Source: Burkholderia pyrrocinia
GTDB taxonomy: Bacteria; Pseudomonadota; Gammaproteobacteria; Burkholderiales; Burkholderiaceae
Assembly: GCF_003330765.1 (NCBI RefSeq)
Contig: NZ_CP024903.1
Location: forward strand, 1,674,001-1,738,000
DNA length: 64,000 nucleotides
Direction of reading: 5' to 3'
Numbering within the stretch: position 1 is the stretch's first letter; each line of letters starts with the position of its first letter. This document shows, one piece after another, positions 48,693 to 57,945 of this stretch. Position numbers and translations under genes: made by a program. Under the pieces are notes generated by a model. It saw only the letters and a program-made list of their open reading frames with translations, ran no database searches and had not been told where the DNA came from.

Positions 48693-49772
48693 ATGAGCAA
48701 CTTCAAAAAACCAAAAAAACTCGTATATAACGGCCGATTCACCACCCAAAAAACAACGGGGGTGCAAAGAGTCGCACGTGAGTTGATCGCCGCACTGGTC
48801 ACGTTGCAGCCGCAAGATTCGATAACGGTTCTCGTTCCCCCGCATGCCGACGGCGTGGTGAACGGCACCAGGACGATTAAGGCCGGTTTTTCCAAAGGCG
48901 TGATCTGGGAACAACTGGCACTTCCTCTTTTTGCACACCGCAACCGCATCGTCAACCTTGGCAATTCCGGGTCCATTTTCCTCGGCAACCAGATCATCTA
49001 TATGCACGATGCGGCGGTGTTCGACACACCCGCGCACTTCTCCCGACTGTTCCGGGCGTGGTACCGCGTCATGTTCTGGATTCTTGCGCGCACCTCTATT
49101 TGCGTGTTGACCAACTCCTGCTTCTCACGCGATCGCCTCGCTCACCACTGCGGTGTTTCAACGGAAAAAATCAGCGTCGTGCCACTTGGTTCGGACCATC
49201 TCGACGCTTTGGAACCGGACACGAGCGTATTGAAAGAGCACTCGCTCACGCCGGATCGGTTCGTGCTCGCAGTCAGCAGCATGAATCCCACCAAGAACTT
49301 TGGCCGGCTGATCGCGGCATTTCGGCAAATCAACGATCCGTCAATAGATCTTGTCATCGTCGGCATGCGCAATGCCGCCGTTTTCGGGACACAGGACGAT
49401 ATCTCAGCGACCGAGCCGAACATCAAGTACGCCGGATATATCAGCGACGAGAAGCTGAAGGCACTGTATCAAAATGCGGCGTGCTTCCTCTACCCGTCGA
49501 TCTACGAGGGCTTCGGAATTCCGCCTCTTGAAGCCATGCGATATGGGTGCCCAACCCTGGTGGGAAGATCCGCGGCCCTGCCGGAAGTTTGTGCCGATGC
49601 GGCACTTTACTGCGACCCTTACTCTCCTGACGACATTGCGGAAAAATTGCGAAACTTGCTTGATTCCGCCGAACTCAGGGCGGACCTGAAATGCCGAGGA
49701 TTTTTGCACACCGAGAAATACCGCTGGAGCAAAAGCGCGGAAATGATGGCCGAAATATTCAACACGCTTTAG
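48693..49772 (+). CDS. GT4-type glycosyltransferase (mannosyltransferase-like)
   Basis: The 359-residue enzyme is of the GT-B, family 4 type: LVYNGRFTTQKTTGVQRVAREL at the start, SRDRLAHHCGVSTEKISVVPLG in the middle, and EX7E motif EGFGIPPLE near residue 272 followed by GCPTLVGRSAALPEVCADAA, typical of mannosyltransferases such as WbdA/PslF relatives. It lies 56 bp after the previous glycosyltransferase and is convergent with the Wzc-like gene. The donor sugar cannot be fixed, though GDP-mannose is supplied by ManC. Confidence 0.9.
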   Translation: MSNFKKPKKLVYNGRFTTQKTTGVQRVARELIAALVTLQPQDSITVLVPPHADGVVNGTRTIKAGFSKGVIWEQLALPLFAHRNRIVNLGNSGSIFLGNQIIYMHDAAVFDTPAHFSRLFRAWYRVMFWILARTSICVLTNSCFSRDRLAHHCGVSTEKISVVPLGSDHLDALEPDTSVLKEHSLTPDRFVLAVSSMNPTKNFGRLIAAFRQINDPSIDLVIVGMRNAAVFGTQDDISATEPNIKYAGYISDEKLKALYQNAACFLYPSIYEGFGIPPLEAMRYGCPTLVGRSAALPEVCADAALYCDPYSPDDIAEKLRNLLDSAELRADLKCRGFLHTEKYRWSKSAEMMAEIFNTL

Positions 49773-49816
49773 CGCGACCGATACACGCCGTCAAGGACGC
49801 GCACTTCGATCGCCCC

Positions 49817-49839
49817 CAAAATTCCGCTGTCCACAGCGG
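49817..49839 (-). terminator. Probable terminator of the minus-strand EPS operon
   Basis: On the minus strand a 6-bp stem CCGCTG/CAGCGG with a 4-base loop is followed by AATTTT, about 95 bases after the stop of the Wzc-like gene, in the gap between convergent units. Confidence 0.5.
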
Positions 49840-49933
49840 TAAGAAGCGCAATCCGGAACGCGTTCGAATTCACGCCTTCTTCCCGGTTCCGCCCTCGCCG
49901 CTACGCGGCCCCGCGACACGGAGATTTCCAAAA

Positions 49934-52183
49934 TTACACCCTCTGGCGCTCCGTCGAGCGAACCGGAAAGCCGCGCGCGCGCACGCGTTTGACGACCTGT
50001 TTTTTCGATCCCGTGTATGCGTTGAAGACGTGCCCCGTAATATCCGCTCCGATGCTCTGCAAACGCGACAGCGCAGCCTCAACGTCGGAGGCGCGTGTCA
50101 AGCCGCTGCGCGAGACAAGCACGTGCGCGTCGCAATTCGCGTCGACGATGCCGAGCGCGTCATTGCTCGGCAAGAGCGGCGGCCCGTCAATGACGACGAA
50201 GTCGTAACGGTGGCGTAGCGATGCGATGAGCTTCGCGAATCCAGCGCCTTCGAGCAACTCGCCGGGTGACGTTGTGCCCGGTGAGCCAGCTGGGATGATC
50301 GACAGACGGCTACCGGCCACGCGTAGTGTCACGGCATCGGGCAACACGGAGCCATCGAGCACCTGTGTGAGACCTGGGCCGCCGGCCACCGGCGATGCCC
50401 GCAAATCCGCGTTGATCAGCAGCACGCTGGCGTTCGTTCCCGTCAGCAGATACCCGAGATTCGACGACACGAAACTGCAGCCTACGCCGGCTGTCGCCCC
50501 CGTGAACAGCAAGACCTTGCCCCCGCCGTCCTGACGACGCTCCGCGAGCGCAACCTTCAGGCTCGCACGCAATGCGCGCACCGAATCGATGCCCGCGTCG
50601 TCCGGATGCGTCGCAGCCAGCGGCAACGCTGCCGAGCGAGGCCCGCCAGGCTCGGCAGCCAATGCGGGCGACGACGCCACGATCGCGAGACACGGTCGGC
50701 CGGTCAACCTGGTCAGCGTGTCCGGCGAATGTAGTTCACGGCGGTACAGCGACAGCAAATGCACGCCCGTCAATGCAAAGAACACGCCTGCGAACAGCGC
50801 ACCGAGCACGATGATGCCGCGCTTGGGCCAGACAGGCCGAAACGGCGCGACCGCCCAGTCGACGGCTGTCACACCCGGCGCCGCGCTGGAGATAGCGATC
50901 TCGAGCTGCTGCGCGTTGGTCAGCACGCTCGTGTAAAGCTGCGTCGCTATCGTCACCTGACGCGACAGCCGCACGAATTCGCGCTGAGTCGTGGGCAATT
51001 TGGCTGCCACTGCGCTCGTATCGCGGATCTCGCGCTTCACCTGGTCGAGCTGCGACTGCACGGTCTGATACTGGAGGCTTTTTGGCAGAAAGCGCTGCCT
51101 GACGTCGTCGAGCGAGATCTGCAACTCGGTCTGATGCTCTGCGAGCGTATTCAATCGGCTGATCAGCGCGGCGCCTTGTTGATCGACGTCGATCGCGCCG
51201 GTCTGTGTCCGGTATCGGTTCAGGTCGTCTTCGGCTTTTTGCAAGTCGTGCTTCAGTGCCGGCAACCGCTGACGCAGCGAATCGAGATTGCGCCGTGCGC
51301 GATCCGTTCGAAACGCGAGGTCACGCTGCAGATATTGCTGCACGATCGCGTCGACCATCTTTTTCGCTTCCCGTGCACTGTCGGCCCGGTAGCTGAGACG
51401 GATCATCGAAGGCGATTCCAGTGTCGAGTCACGGTTCGGCACGATCGTCTTCAGATGCTTCGATACGTTTTCGTAAACGAGCGGCTCCGGCTGCTTGCGC
51501 ACCGTGAATGCAATGCCGGGACGCGCGCGCAACACGTCCACGCGCAATCGGCCGGCCGTTGATTCACCAGGGAGCCTGAATGGCACCGTTTCTCCGACCT
51601 TGCCGTGCGCGAGCGCGTCGTTGTCGTCGTCATAGAGCGTCCAGTTGCTTGCATCTTCCGCGATGATCCTGAATCGATCGCCGAGCGCATTTTTTTTCGG
51701 AATCGAGAGTTCGCCGATGTCGAGCCTCTCGCCGCCCCACGCGTAGCCGGTCAGCCCGAGCGGCGCTGGCGCGAGCGCGTCTTCCGAATCGAAGCGCGAG
51801 GCAAGAAGCGGACCGATCAGCGGAAACCGGCTTGCGTTGCGGATATCGAGATCCGCACCGGCAGCGTCGATCGCGTTGTCGATCACCGCGCGCGAAATCA
51901 GCATCTCGCTTTCGTCGGACGCGGACGGTGACGCCGCGATCGTTCCGGAAACGTCCGAGAGCGAACTGATCGACGAGCCCGGCTTGGTCTGGACGCGTAG
52001 AAGCGCTTCGGCCCGATACTGCGGTGTGGCCAGCAGCGCATACAGCACGCCCGTCGCAAGCGTCGCACCGATCGTTGCAAAGAACAGGCGACGATGTTGT
52101 GCGACGGCATGCCAGAGCTGCTTCATCCCGGATTCGTCCGGTATCCGCTGCGGGTATTGGATGTTTCGTGCGTTGAATTTCAT
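49934..52183 (-). CDS. Wzc-like polysaccharide co-polymerase with degenerate tyrosine-kinase ATP site
   Basis: The 749-residue inner-membrane protein controls chain length in Wzx/Wzy systems. It has a first membrane helix (about residues 32-50), a large periplasmic coiled domain with Wzz features, a second helix (about 455-475) and a cytosolic BY-kinase-like domain. Walker A reads GATAGVGCSF, with cysteine 569 where the phosphate-binding lysine belongs, and the Walker A' reads LLINADLR, with asparagine 591 for the first aspartate; Walker B (VVIDGPP) is kept. The C-terminal tail has no tyrosine cluster. It is probably a PslE-like co-polymerase without kinase activity. It ends the minus-strand operon. 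Confidence 0.9.
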   Translation of the reverse strand: MKFNARNIQYPQRIPDESGMKQLWHAVAQHRRLFFATIGATLATGVLYALLATPQYRAEALLRVQTKPGSSISSLSDVSGTIAASPSASDESEMLISRAVIDNAIDAAGADLDIRNASRFPLIGPLLASRFDSEDALAPAPLGLTGYAWGGERLDIGELSIPKKNALGDRFRIIAEDASNWTLYDDDNDALAHGKVGETVPFRLPGESTAGRLRVDVLRARPGIAFTVRKQPEPLVYENVSKHLKTIVPNRDSTLESPSMIRLSYRADSAREAKKMVDAIVQQYLQRDLAFRTDRARRNLDSLRQRLPALKHDLQKAEDDLNRYRTQTGAIDVDQQGAALISRLNTLAEHQTELQISLDDVRQRFLPKSLQYQTVQSQLDQVKREIRDTSAVAAKLPTTQREFVRLSRQVTIATQLYTSVLTNAQQLEIAISSAAPGVTAVDWAVAPFRPVWPKRGIIVLGALFAGVFFALTGVHLLSLYRRELHSPDTLTRLTGRPCLAIVASSPALAAEPGGPRSAALPLAATHPDDAGIDSVRALRASLKVALAERRQDGGGKVLLFTGATAGVGCSFVSSNLGYLLTGTNASVLLINADLRASPVAGGPGLTQVLDGSVLPDAVTLRVAGSRLSIIPAGSPGTTSPGELLEGAGFAKLIASLRHRYDFVVIDGPPLLPSNDALGIVDANCDAHVLVSRSGLTRASDVEAALSRLQSIGADITGHVFNAYTGSKKQVVKRVRARGFPVRSTERQRV

Positions 52184-52226
52184 GTTTGTTTTCTGGATGA
52201 TTCGACCGTTCCCGATCTTGCTCCGG

Positions 52227-53579
52227 CTATCGGCCAGTCGCCGAGACGATGAACACCGGGCCTTGCTCCTCGCGGATGGTCAGTCGACGACGCGCAATGT
52301 CGAGTGGCGCTCCGTAAAGACCGGATGCGGACGTACCCGTGGCGGGTAATTGCGACAGGTCGACGTCGACCGCGTTGTTGCTTTCATAGCACCAGACCAC
52401 GTATTTCACGACGTCTTCGGCACGAAATTGCAAGACGGCGAAGCGGCGAACAGGATCGAGAAACACTCTCGCGGCGTGTGCGTTCGCGGTAAACGAGAAA
52501 AGATGCCGAACCGCGATGTACGCCGGCAGAGGCGTGTTGTCGGCGTCCAGCAGCCCGAAGTTATGTTCCATGTTCTTCGGGTCGCGGCCGTCGTTGCGCA
52601 TGTCGTAGTAAGCGGTGAGCCCGATCTGCGCAATCCAGTCGACCAGGAGGCGTCGCACCGCGTAGCGAGCCTGGCGCTCGCGCGCGTCAGGATCATGGCC
52701 GTCGCGGGTGTGCGACACGTACTTGTATCCATAGGTCGGATACGACCACTCGGTTGCCCAAATGGCAGGCACGGTGCGATACGTGGCGAGATCTCGCGCG
52801 AGCGTGGCGTAGTCGTGCAGAGCGGTCTCCGGCACCTTCTGTCGATACGGATGCACGCTGACCGCGTCGGGTGCGGGCTGCGACGCGCTGCCGATATCGC
52901 CTACCGCCCGTATGAACGTCAGGTCGACCTGCTGAACGCCGCCCGTCGCAACGACTGCATCCGGATTCGCGGTTTTGACCGCCCGAACGGTTGCCTTCAA
53001 CAGGTTCCGGTACTCGATCGGCGATGGAGGCGCAAGCCAGTAGTCCTTGTGATCTTCCTCGTTCCAGACTTCGAAGCGTACGGGCTGATCGCGATAGTGC
53101 CGCGCGGCCTGCGTCGCATACTCGGCGAATGCGTCGAGCTGTGCGGGCAACGTTGGCGGTTGCTTGGGAGCGTGTTTCGGATGCTGATAACCGAGAATGA
53201 ACAGCGCACCGAGCCCGCGCGCACGCAGGTTGGCGACGAGTGCGTCGTAGCGCGAGAAATTCCAGCCTTGCGGCGTTTCCACCGAATCCCAAAACAGGTC
53301 GGTACGGACGAAGGAGAATCCGGCGTCTCGTACTGCATCGAGCAGCGCGGGATCGTCGATCTCGTGAATCGCGACACCAGAGTTCGCGCGCGTGTCGAAA
53401 AAGCGCGGAAGGACGACGAACGGCAGCGTCGACGTTTGCGCCGCATTCGGCAGGACGAGCGGCGGTTCGTCCGAACTGGCGGGACTCGATGCTGTCGAGA
53501 TGGCGACCGCCGCGAGCAGCGCGGTTGCGAACCATTTCGCCCACGACCTCATGCGCGCGTGTTCGATGGCCATACTCAT
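52227..53579 (-). CDS. PslG-like periplasmic glycoside hydrolase (GH39-type)
   Basis: The 450-residue protein has an N-terminal membrane anchor or signal (residues 11-30) and a TIM-barrel glycosidase domain. The acid/base is probably E174 in VWNEED and the nucleophile E277 in ATEWSYPT, as in clan GH-A enzymes; a beta-sandwich follows. In Pseudomonas PslG, a GH39-type hydrolase in the psl operon, cuts the polymer in the periplasm. The ATG overlaps the stop of the Wzy gene (ATGA). The substrate is presumably the polymer made by this locus. Confidence 0.87.
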   Translation of the reverse strand: MSMAIEHARMRSWAKWFATALLAAVAISTASSPASSDEPPLVLPNAAQTSTLPFVVLPRFFDTRANSGVAIHEIDDPALLDAVRDAGFSFVRTDLFWDSVETPQGWNFSRYDALVANLRARGLGALFILGYQHPKHAPKQPPTLPAQLDAFAEYATQAARHYRDQPVRFEVWNEEDHKDYWLAPPSPIEYRNLLKATVRAVKTANPDAVVATGGVQQVDLTFIRAVGDIGSASQPAPDAVSVHPYRQKVPETALHDYATLARDLATYRTVPAIWATEWSYPTYGYKYVSHTRDGHDPDARERQARYAVRRLLVDWIAQIGLTAYYDMRNDGRDPKNMEHNFGLLDADNTPLPAYIAVRHLFSFTANAHAARVFLDPVRRFAVLQFRAEDVVKYVVWCYESNNAVDVDLSQLPATGTSASGLYGAPLDIARRRLTIREEQGPVFIVSATGR

Positions 53580-54832
53580 GGATTTCCCGCGCAAGTCGCC
53601 GCGTGACCAAAACCGTCGCGACTGGAGCGATTCTCCCGGCCGGCATGCACGGTAAGCGTGCGGATCGCGAGGCCCGCGAAGAGCAAACAGCCAAGCGCTT
53701 CGAAGATATCGGTCGTCACGCCGCTCAACAACACGAAGAGCAGCATCAGCCATGTTCGCGGGTCATCGGCGCGACTTGCAAGCACGCGCTGCACGAACAC
53801 GAGCATGACGAGCAAGGCCCCCGCTACACCGATATTCGCGACAAGATAGAGCGCGGCGTTGTCGGAATAGCCGGTATTGAAACCGAAATCGGCCGTATAG
53901 TACGCCGTCGCGGAACCGAATCCACCGGGCCCGACGCCAAACCAAAGCAGGTTTGCACTCGCCATGCCATCGAGCAGTTTCGGCCAGGTATTCAACAGCC
54001 GGTCCTGCATCGAAGCGAGCGAACCCGTATCAGCGACACCCACATTGGTCGTGGCAGCGATCACCCATCCCGCGAGTGGCAATGCGATCATCAAACCCGT
54101 CAGGACGATACAGGCACGCCTGAGGCCTGGTGTTTTCAGCATCGCGAAACAGAGCAGCACGAGCGAAAGCGCGATGAGTGTCGTCTTGTTGGTGGTTGCC
54201 CAGATCGCAAGCGCCGACATCGCGAGCAGCGCCACAACAGCCATCGCGCTGCGCTGGCGCGGGACGAGCCATGTGGTCAGCAGGCCGATCACGAGGCCGG
54301 TCGTTGCACTGCTTCGACCGAAGCCAGGCAGGCGCGGTACGGTGCCGACGTAAGTGGACGTCGCGAGCTGCACATTGACGCCGTCGACGTCGATGCTGCC
54401 GCCAACCCAGGGCAGGTGTACAAACCAGTTGAGCATGACCCCTGCGCAGCAGGCTGTCGTCAACACGACGAACGCGAGCCGGATCGCGCGTGATTCGAGC
54501 ATGTCGATTGCACCGGGGGGCATGTGGAGTACAAACAGCAACGGCGCAACCGTCCATATCCAGAAGCACGCGGCCACGAGACTGACGCCGTTCGCGAGCG
54601 AAACACACAGCTGCACGGCCAGGTAACTTGCGACGAGCAGGGTGTCGACGCGCGGGCGTATCACGAGACCGAACACGATGCAGCCGACCATCAGCGCCTT
54701 GGGTAGATAGCCGAGCAACGAAATGCCCGCAAGCGACGTGTAATAGCGGATCGCGCCGGAAAATACTTCGCTCGCGATCGCGGTCATTAATGTTGCGGCC
54801 CATAGCCGGTCAATCGATCGGTTTCCGTTCAT
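53576..54832 (-). CDS. O-antigen ligase/Wzy-type polysaccharide polymerase
   Basis: The 418-residue inner-membrane protein has about 12 membrane helices with one large periplasmic loop (GSIDVDGVNVQLATSTYVGTVPRLPGFGRSSATTG, given here only by its place, residues about 145-180) and the family region LLWFGVGPGGFGSATAYY near residue 310. It should join repeat units at the periplasmic face. It overlaps the glycosidase gene and lies 304 bp after wzx. PslJ is the analogous protein in Pseudomonas. Confidence 0.85.
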   Translation of the reverse strand: MNGNRSIDRLWAATLMTAIASEVFSGAIRYYTSLAGISLLGYLPKALMVGCIVFGLVIRPRVDTLLVASYLAVQLCVSLANGVSLVAACFWIWTVAPLLFVLHMPPGAIDMLESRAIRLAFVVLTTACCAGVMLNWFVHLPWVGGSIDVDGVNVQLATSTYVGTVPRLPGFGRSSATTGLVIGLLTTWLVPRQRSAMAVVALLAMSALAIWATTNKTTLIALSLVLLCFAMLKTPGLRRACIVLTGLMIALPLAGWVIAATTNVGVADTGSLASMQDRLLNTWPKLLDGMASANLLWFGVGPGGFGSATAYYTADFGFNTGYSDNAALYLVANIGVAGALLVMLVFVQRVLASRADDPRTWLMLLFVLLSGVTTDIFEALGCLLFAGLAIRTLTVHAGRENRSSRDGFGHAATCAGNP

Positions 54833-55136
54833 GATGCTGGATACACATTTTTGCGAGCGGAGCGACGCGAAGGCGTTGCGCGTGATACGGTTCGCGCGAC
54901 GTCGTGGAGGAGAAGGTCATCAGCGCGTTCGCGAGAGCCGATCCGTGCGAATTGCGCTGACCAGGAGCGGTGAATCGTCGCCGGCCTGCCCTACTGTCTC
55001 GTCAGTATAGTGGCGCGTAACCGGGAGAAAAGTTCGACAACCCACACTTTCAGTGGCAGCGGCGCGGAAGGATTTCGGAGCCGACGATCGCGCTGCCGCG
55101 ATGCACATACGTCGTGTGTGCAGAGCGCGAATCGCC
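54833..55136. other. Intergenic region between wzx and wzy
   Basis: No gene is seen in 304 bases. A TATACT on the minus strand near 55013-55018 may be part of an internal promoter for wzy and the genes after it, but no matching -35 was found. Confidence 0.45.
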
Positions 55137-56390
55137 TCACCCCGAACGCGCCGACACGTTGATCAGGCCGACCCGTTCACGACGGAGTACATACACGAGC
55201 GCGACGGCCACGGCCGTTTCGACGATCAATACCGCGATAGCCGCGCCGCGCTCGGCAAACAGCGTGGCAAGCGGCGGCAGCAAGGTCACGTTCAGCACAC
55301 CGGACGAGATCAGGATGACGCTGAACGCGCGCTTCATGCCGAGCGGCAGCATCGTTTGAACGCCGAAGAGATCGGTCATGCATGCCATGAACGGCACCAG
55401 GGCCAGGCAACGCAGCACGCCGATCGTCGGCGCAAACGAGCTGCCGTACAGGATCCGGACGGCGATCGGCGCGCATGCATAGATCGTTGCCGACATTGCC
55501 AGCACCAGCGCGCCCTGCACGACGATCAGCTTGCGCAAGAACGCGAACGCTTCGTCACGCGCGTGATGCATCAGATGAGTGATGTGCGGATAGGTTGCCG
55601 CCCTCAGTGGCTGCAACAGGCCGACTGCGGCGCGAATCAGCTTGTCACCCGCGGCAAAATAGCCGGCGGCGACGTTACCGGAGACGATACTCAGCAGGAC
55701 GGTATTGGTCGACGCATAGAACGAGATCGACGTCGATGCGAGGAAGACCTGCGAACCGCCTTTCAGGGCGGCGGCGATGTCGGCGAACCGCACGCGCACG
55801 CGCTCGATCTCGCGATGGAAGAACAGGTACGCAAGCAACGTGACCCCGCAAAGCAACGGCACCGCCGCGTTGATGGCGACCGCGTGCAAGAGATCGCCTG
55901 GCGTGCGTACCCACAGGAAGAAGGCGGCGACACTGAGTGCACGGTACACAACCACCGTGACACTGTATACGCTCAACTTCTGGATTCCCTGAAAGTACCA
56001 GCCCGGCGTAAGCGCGGCACCGATTGCCATCCCGAATCCGATCAGCAGTGCCGTGCGTTCCGCAGCGAAATGCGGGATGAGCATGGTCAGCGCTACGAGC
56101 ACGACGAAGCCGGCGGCGGCGATCATCCATTGGGCGCAAACTGTTGTCCAGAAAATACGGGATCGCTCCACCCTGCCGTTCGCGAGCGCGACACGCGGCG
56201 TTGCAGTCAGGTCGAAACTGTAATTCGCCAGGTTGATGAAATACGTTGTAACCGCGAGCACGAACGACAGCCGTCCGTACTGTTGGGGGCCGAGCACACG
56301 CGTCAGGAGTGGCAACGTGACGAGCGGCACGAGATAAGTCGAGATTTGCAACGTAAACAACAAAGCGAAGTTTTTTCGAACGGCGATCAT
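55137..56390 (-). CDS. Wzx-type oligosaccharide flippase
   Basis: The 417-residue inner-membrane protein has about 12 to 14 membrane helices and the start typical of polysaccharide flippases (AVRKNFALLFTLQISTYLVPLVTLPLL, residues 3-29), followed by RVLGPQQYGRLSF. It moves the undecaprenyl-linked repeat unit across the inner membrane. The ATG at 56390 is preferred; an upstream in-frame start at 56441 would overlap the glycosyltransferase gene. It lies 38 bp after that gene on the same strand. Confidence 0.88.
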   Translation of the reverse strand: MIAVRKNFALLFTLQISTYLVPLVTLPLLTRVLGPQQYGRLSFVLAVTTYFINLANYSFDLTATPRVALANGRVERSRIFWTTVCAQWMIAAAGFVVLVALTMLIPHFAAERTALLIGFGMAIGAALTPGWYFQGIQKLSVYSVTVVVYRALSVAAFFLWVRTPGDLLHAVAINAAVPLLCGVTLLAYLFFHREIERVRVRFADIAAALKGGSQVFLASTSISFYASTNTVLLSIVSGNVAAGYFAAGDKLIRAAVGLLQPLRAATYPHITHLMHHARDEAFAFLRKLIVVQGALVLAMSATIYACAPIAVRILYGSSFAPTIGVLRCLALVPFMACMTDLFGVQTMLPLGMKRAFSVILISSGVLNVTLLPPLATLFAERGAAIAVLIVETAVAVALVYVLRRERVGLINVSARSG

Positions 56391-56428
56391 CGTGCTTTCT
56401 GGGCTGAGAGTGAACAGTGCGCCGACTG

Positions 56429-57619
56429 TCAATGTGCCCACGTGCGCGGTACATCCACGACGATGCCGAGTACGGCATACAGCGACGACGCATAGCAGTC
56501 GACCGAGTAACGCGACCAGTCGTACTGACGATTTTCGTTGTCGAGGTGCGCACGCAGTTCGGTGAGTGCGCGTACGAAGTCTTCGGGCGTACTCCGGTAG
56601 CGAATCTTGTTGCCGATCTCGTCGCCGAATGTCGACAGGCTTCCGATGTCGTGCACCAGCGCCGGCAGGCCGAGCATCGCTGCTTCGACGATCACAAGGG
56701 GCGCGTTTTCCACCCAGATCGACGGCATTACGAGGGCATCGTGCGTTGGCAGCACAGCGAAAAGCGTTGCGTGATCGAGACGTCCGGCGAACCGCAGCCT
56801 CCCCGATTCGACGAGTGTCGCGTGATGTTTCTCGAGGCTGCTCCGTTCCGGCCCGTCGCCGTAGACCGTGAGCGACGCAATCGCATCGCCGGCCGATTCC
56901 GCCATAAGCGCAAGAAGCGGAGCCAGGCCCTTGTCCGCCTCCAGACGACCGACGAACGCCAGATCAAGACGATCGCCTTTCGCTGGCTTCGGCGGACACG
57001 GAACCAGCGTTGCGTCAATCGGGTTCGGCAGAAGCGTGGCGGGTGTTCGACCGCATCGCGCGATCAGGTCGCGCATGAACGGACTCGGACAGAGGATCTC
57101 GTCGAACAGGCCAAGCGGGTCAAAAAGCGCATTGACTGCGTGCCAATGCAACTTCTTCGCGACGTCGTGAAGAAAGCCGCGCGGACTGGCGGTGAAGACG
57201 ATACGCCTGCCGCGACGCAACTGGTCGAGCGACAACGGTTGCGCGCGTCCGCGGGAATAGACAAGCAGGCTCGGGTTGTAAAACACGAGATGGTAGTCGT
57301 GCGCGGTCATGTATAAGCCACATCCCGAGCGCCGCTTGTAGCGGGCGAGCACGGGCAGGATCGCACTCGACAGCAGATTGTGATAATTGTGCACGAGGAT
57401 CCGTTGCGGACGAAATCGCTCGAGCAGTGCGACGAGAGCACGTGCAGCGGCAGGCGACCACGCACGCACACGCTGACTATTTTCAATATCGGACAGTGTG
57501 TGCTCATCGAATGTTTCGACCACAACGTCGTTGCGTGCGCGAAGCACGTCGACGGACACCCGGTACACCTCCTCGGCACCACCCTTGCGAACGAAGTCGT
57601 TGATGACCAACACACGCAT
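56429..57619 (-). CDS. GT4-type glycosyltransferase
   Basis: The 396-residue enzyme is a family 4 GT-B glycosyltransferase. It begins MRVLVINDFVRKGGAEEVYR, with the acceptor-domain glycine loop, has LDLAFVGRLEADKGLAPLL near residue 215, and the EX7E motif ENAPLVIVE near residue 305. Longer in-frame versions start far upstream without a better signal. It should add a further sugar to the repeat unit and is followed by wzx. Confidence 0.9.
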   Translation of the reverse strand: MRVLVINDFVRKGGAEEVYRVSVDVLRARNDVVVETFDEHTLSDIENSQRVRAWSPAAARALVALLERFRPQRILVHNYHNLLSSAILPVLARYKRRSGCGLYMTAHDYHLVFYNPSLLVYSRGRAQPLSLDQLRRGRRIVFTASPRGFLHDVAKKLHWHAVNALFDPLGLFDEILCPSPFMRDLIARCGRTPATLLPNPIDATLVPCPPKPAKGDRLDLAFVGRLEADKGLAPLLALMAESAGDAIASLTVYGDGPERSSLEKHHATLVESGRLRFAGRLDHATLFAVLPTHDALVMPSIWVENAPLVIVEAAMLGLPALVHDIGSLSTFGDEIGNKIRYRSTPEDFVRALTELRAHLDNENRQYDWSRYSVDCYASSLYAVLGIVVDVPRTWAH

Positions 57620-57945
57620 CACGACGGACCTATTTGGCGCGTCGCCTGCGGAGCGTAGCGTTTGGTCATTTTTCGGCATCCACGGCGATTTCGTTGCATC
57701 AACATTCCTGAGGGGCCTCATGGCGCCGACGCCGTCGAAAACGGGCGACGCAAGCGATAGACACCGCCACGATAATGTGTCGAAAACCAGGGATCTGTTC
57801 GCGCGGTTACTTTCGGACGGTTTCAAACAGGTTGCCGGCGCACCAGCGCGTGATCCGTCCCGTTCAGCGGAATCCTGCCAGTCGTCCGGCCCTCTCCGAC
57901 ACGTCGGCCCGCCGCGTTTGACCTGGTGAGGCGCTTGCCCGAATG
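57620..57945. other. Intergenic region between the double hydrolase and glycosyltransferase genes
   Basis: These 326 bases contain no gene with a supportable start. They may carry an internal promoter for the glycosyltransferase-wzx-wzy part; no clear elements were found. Confidence 0.45.
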
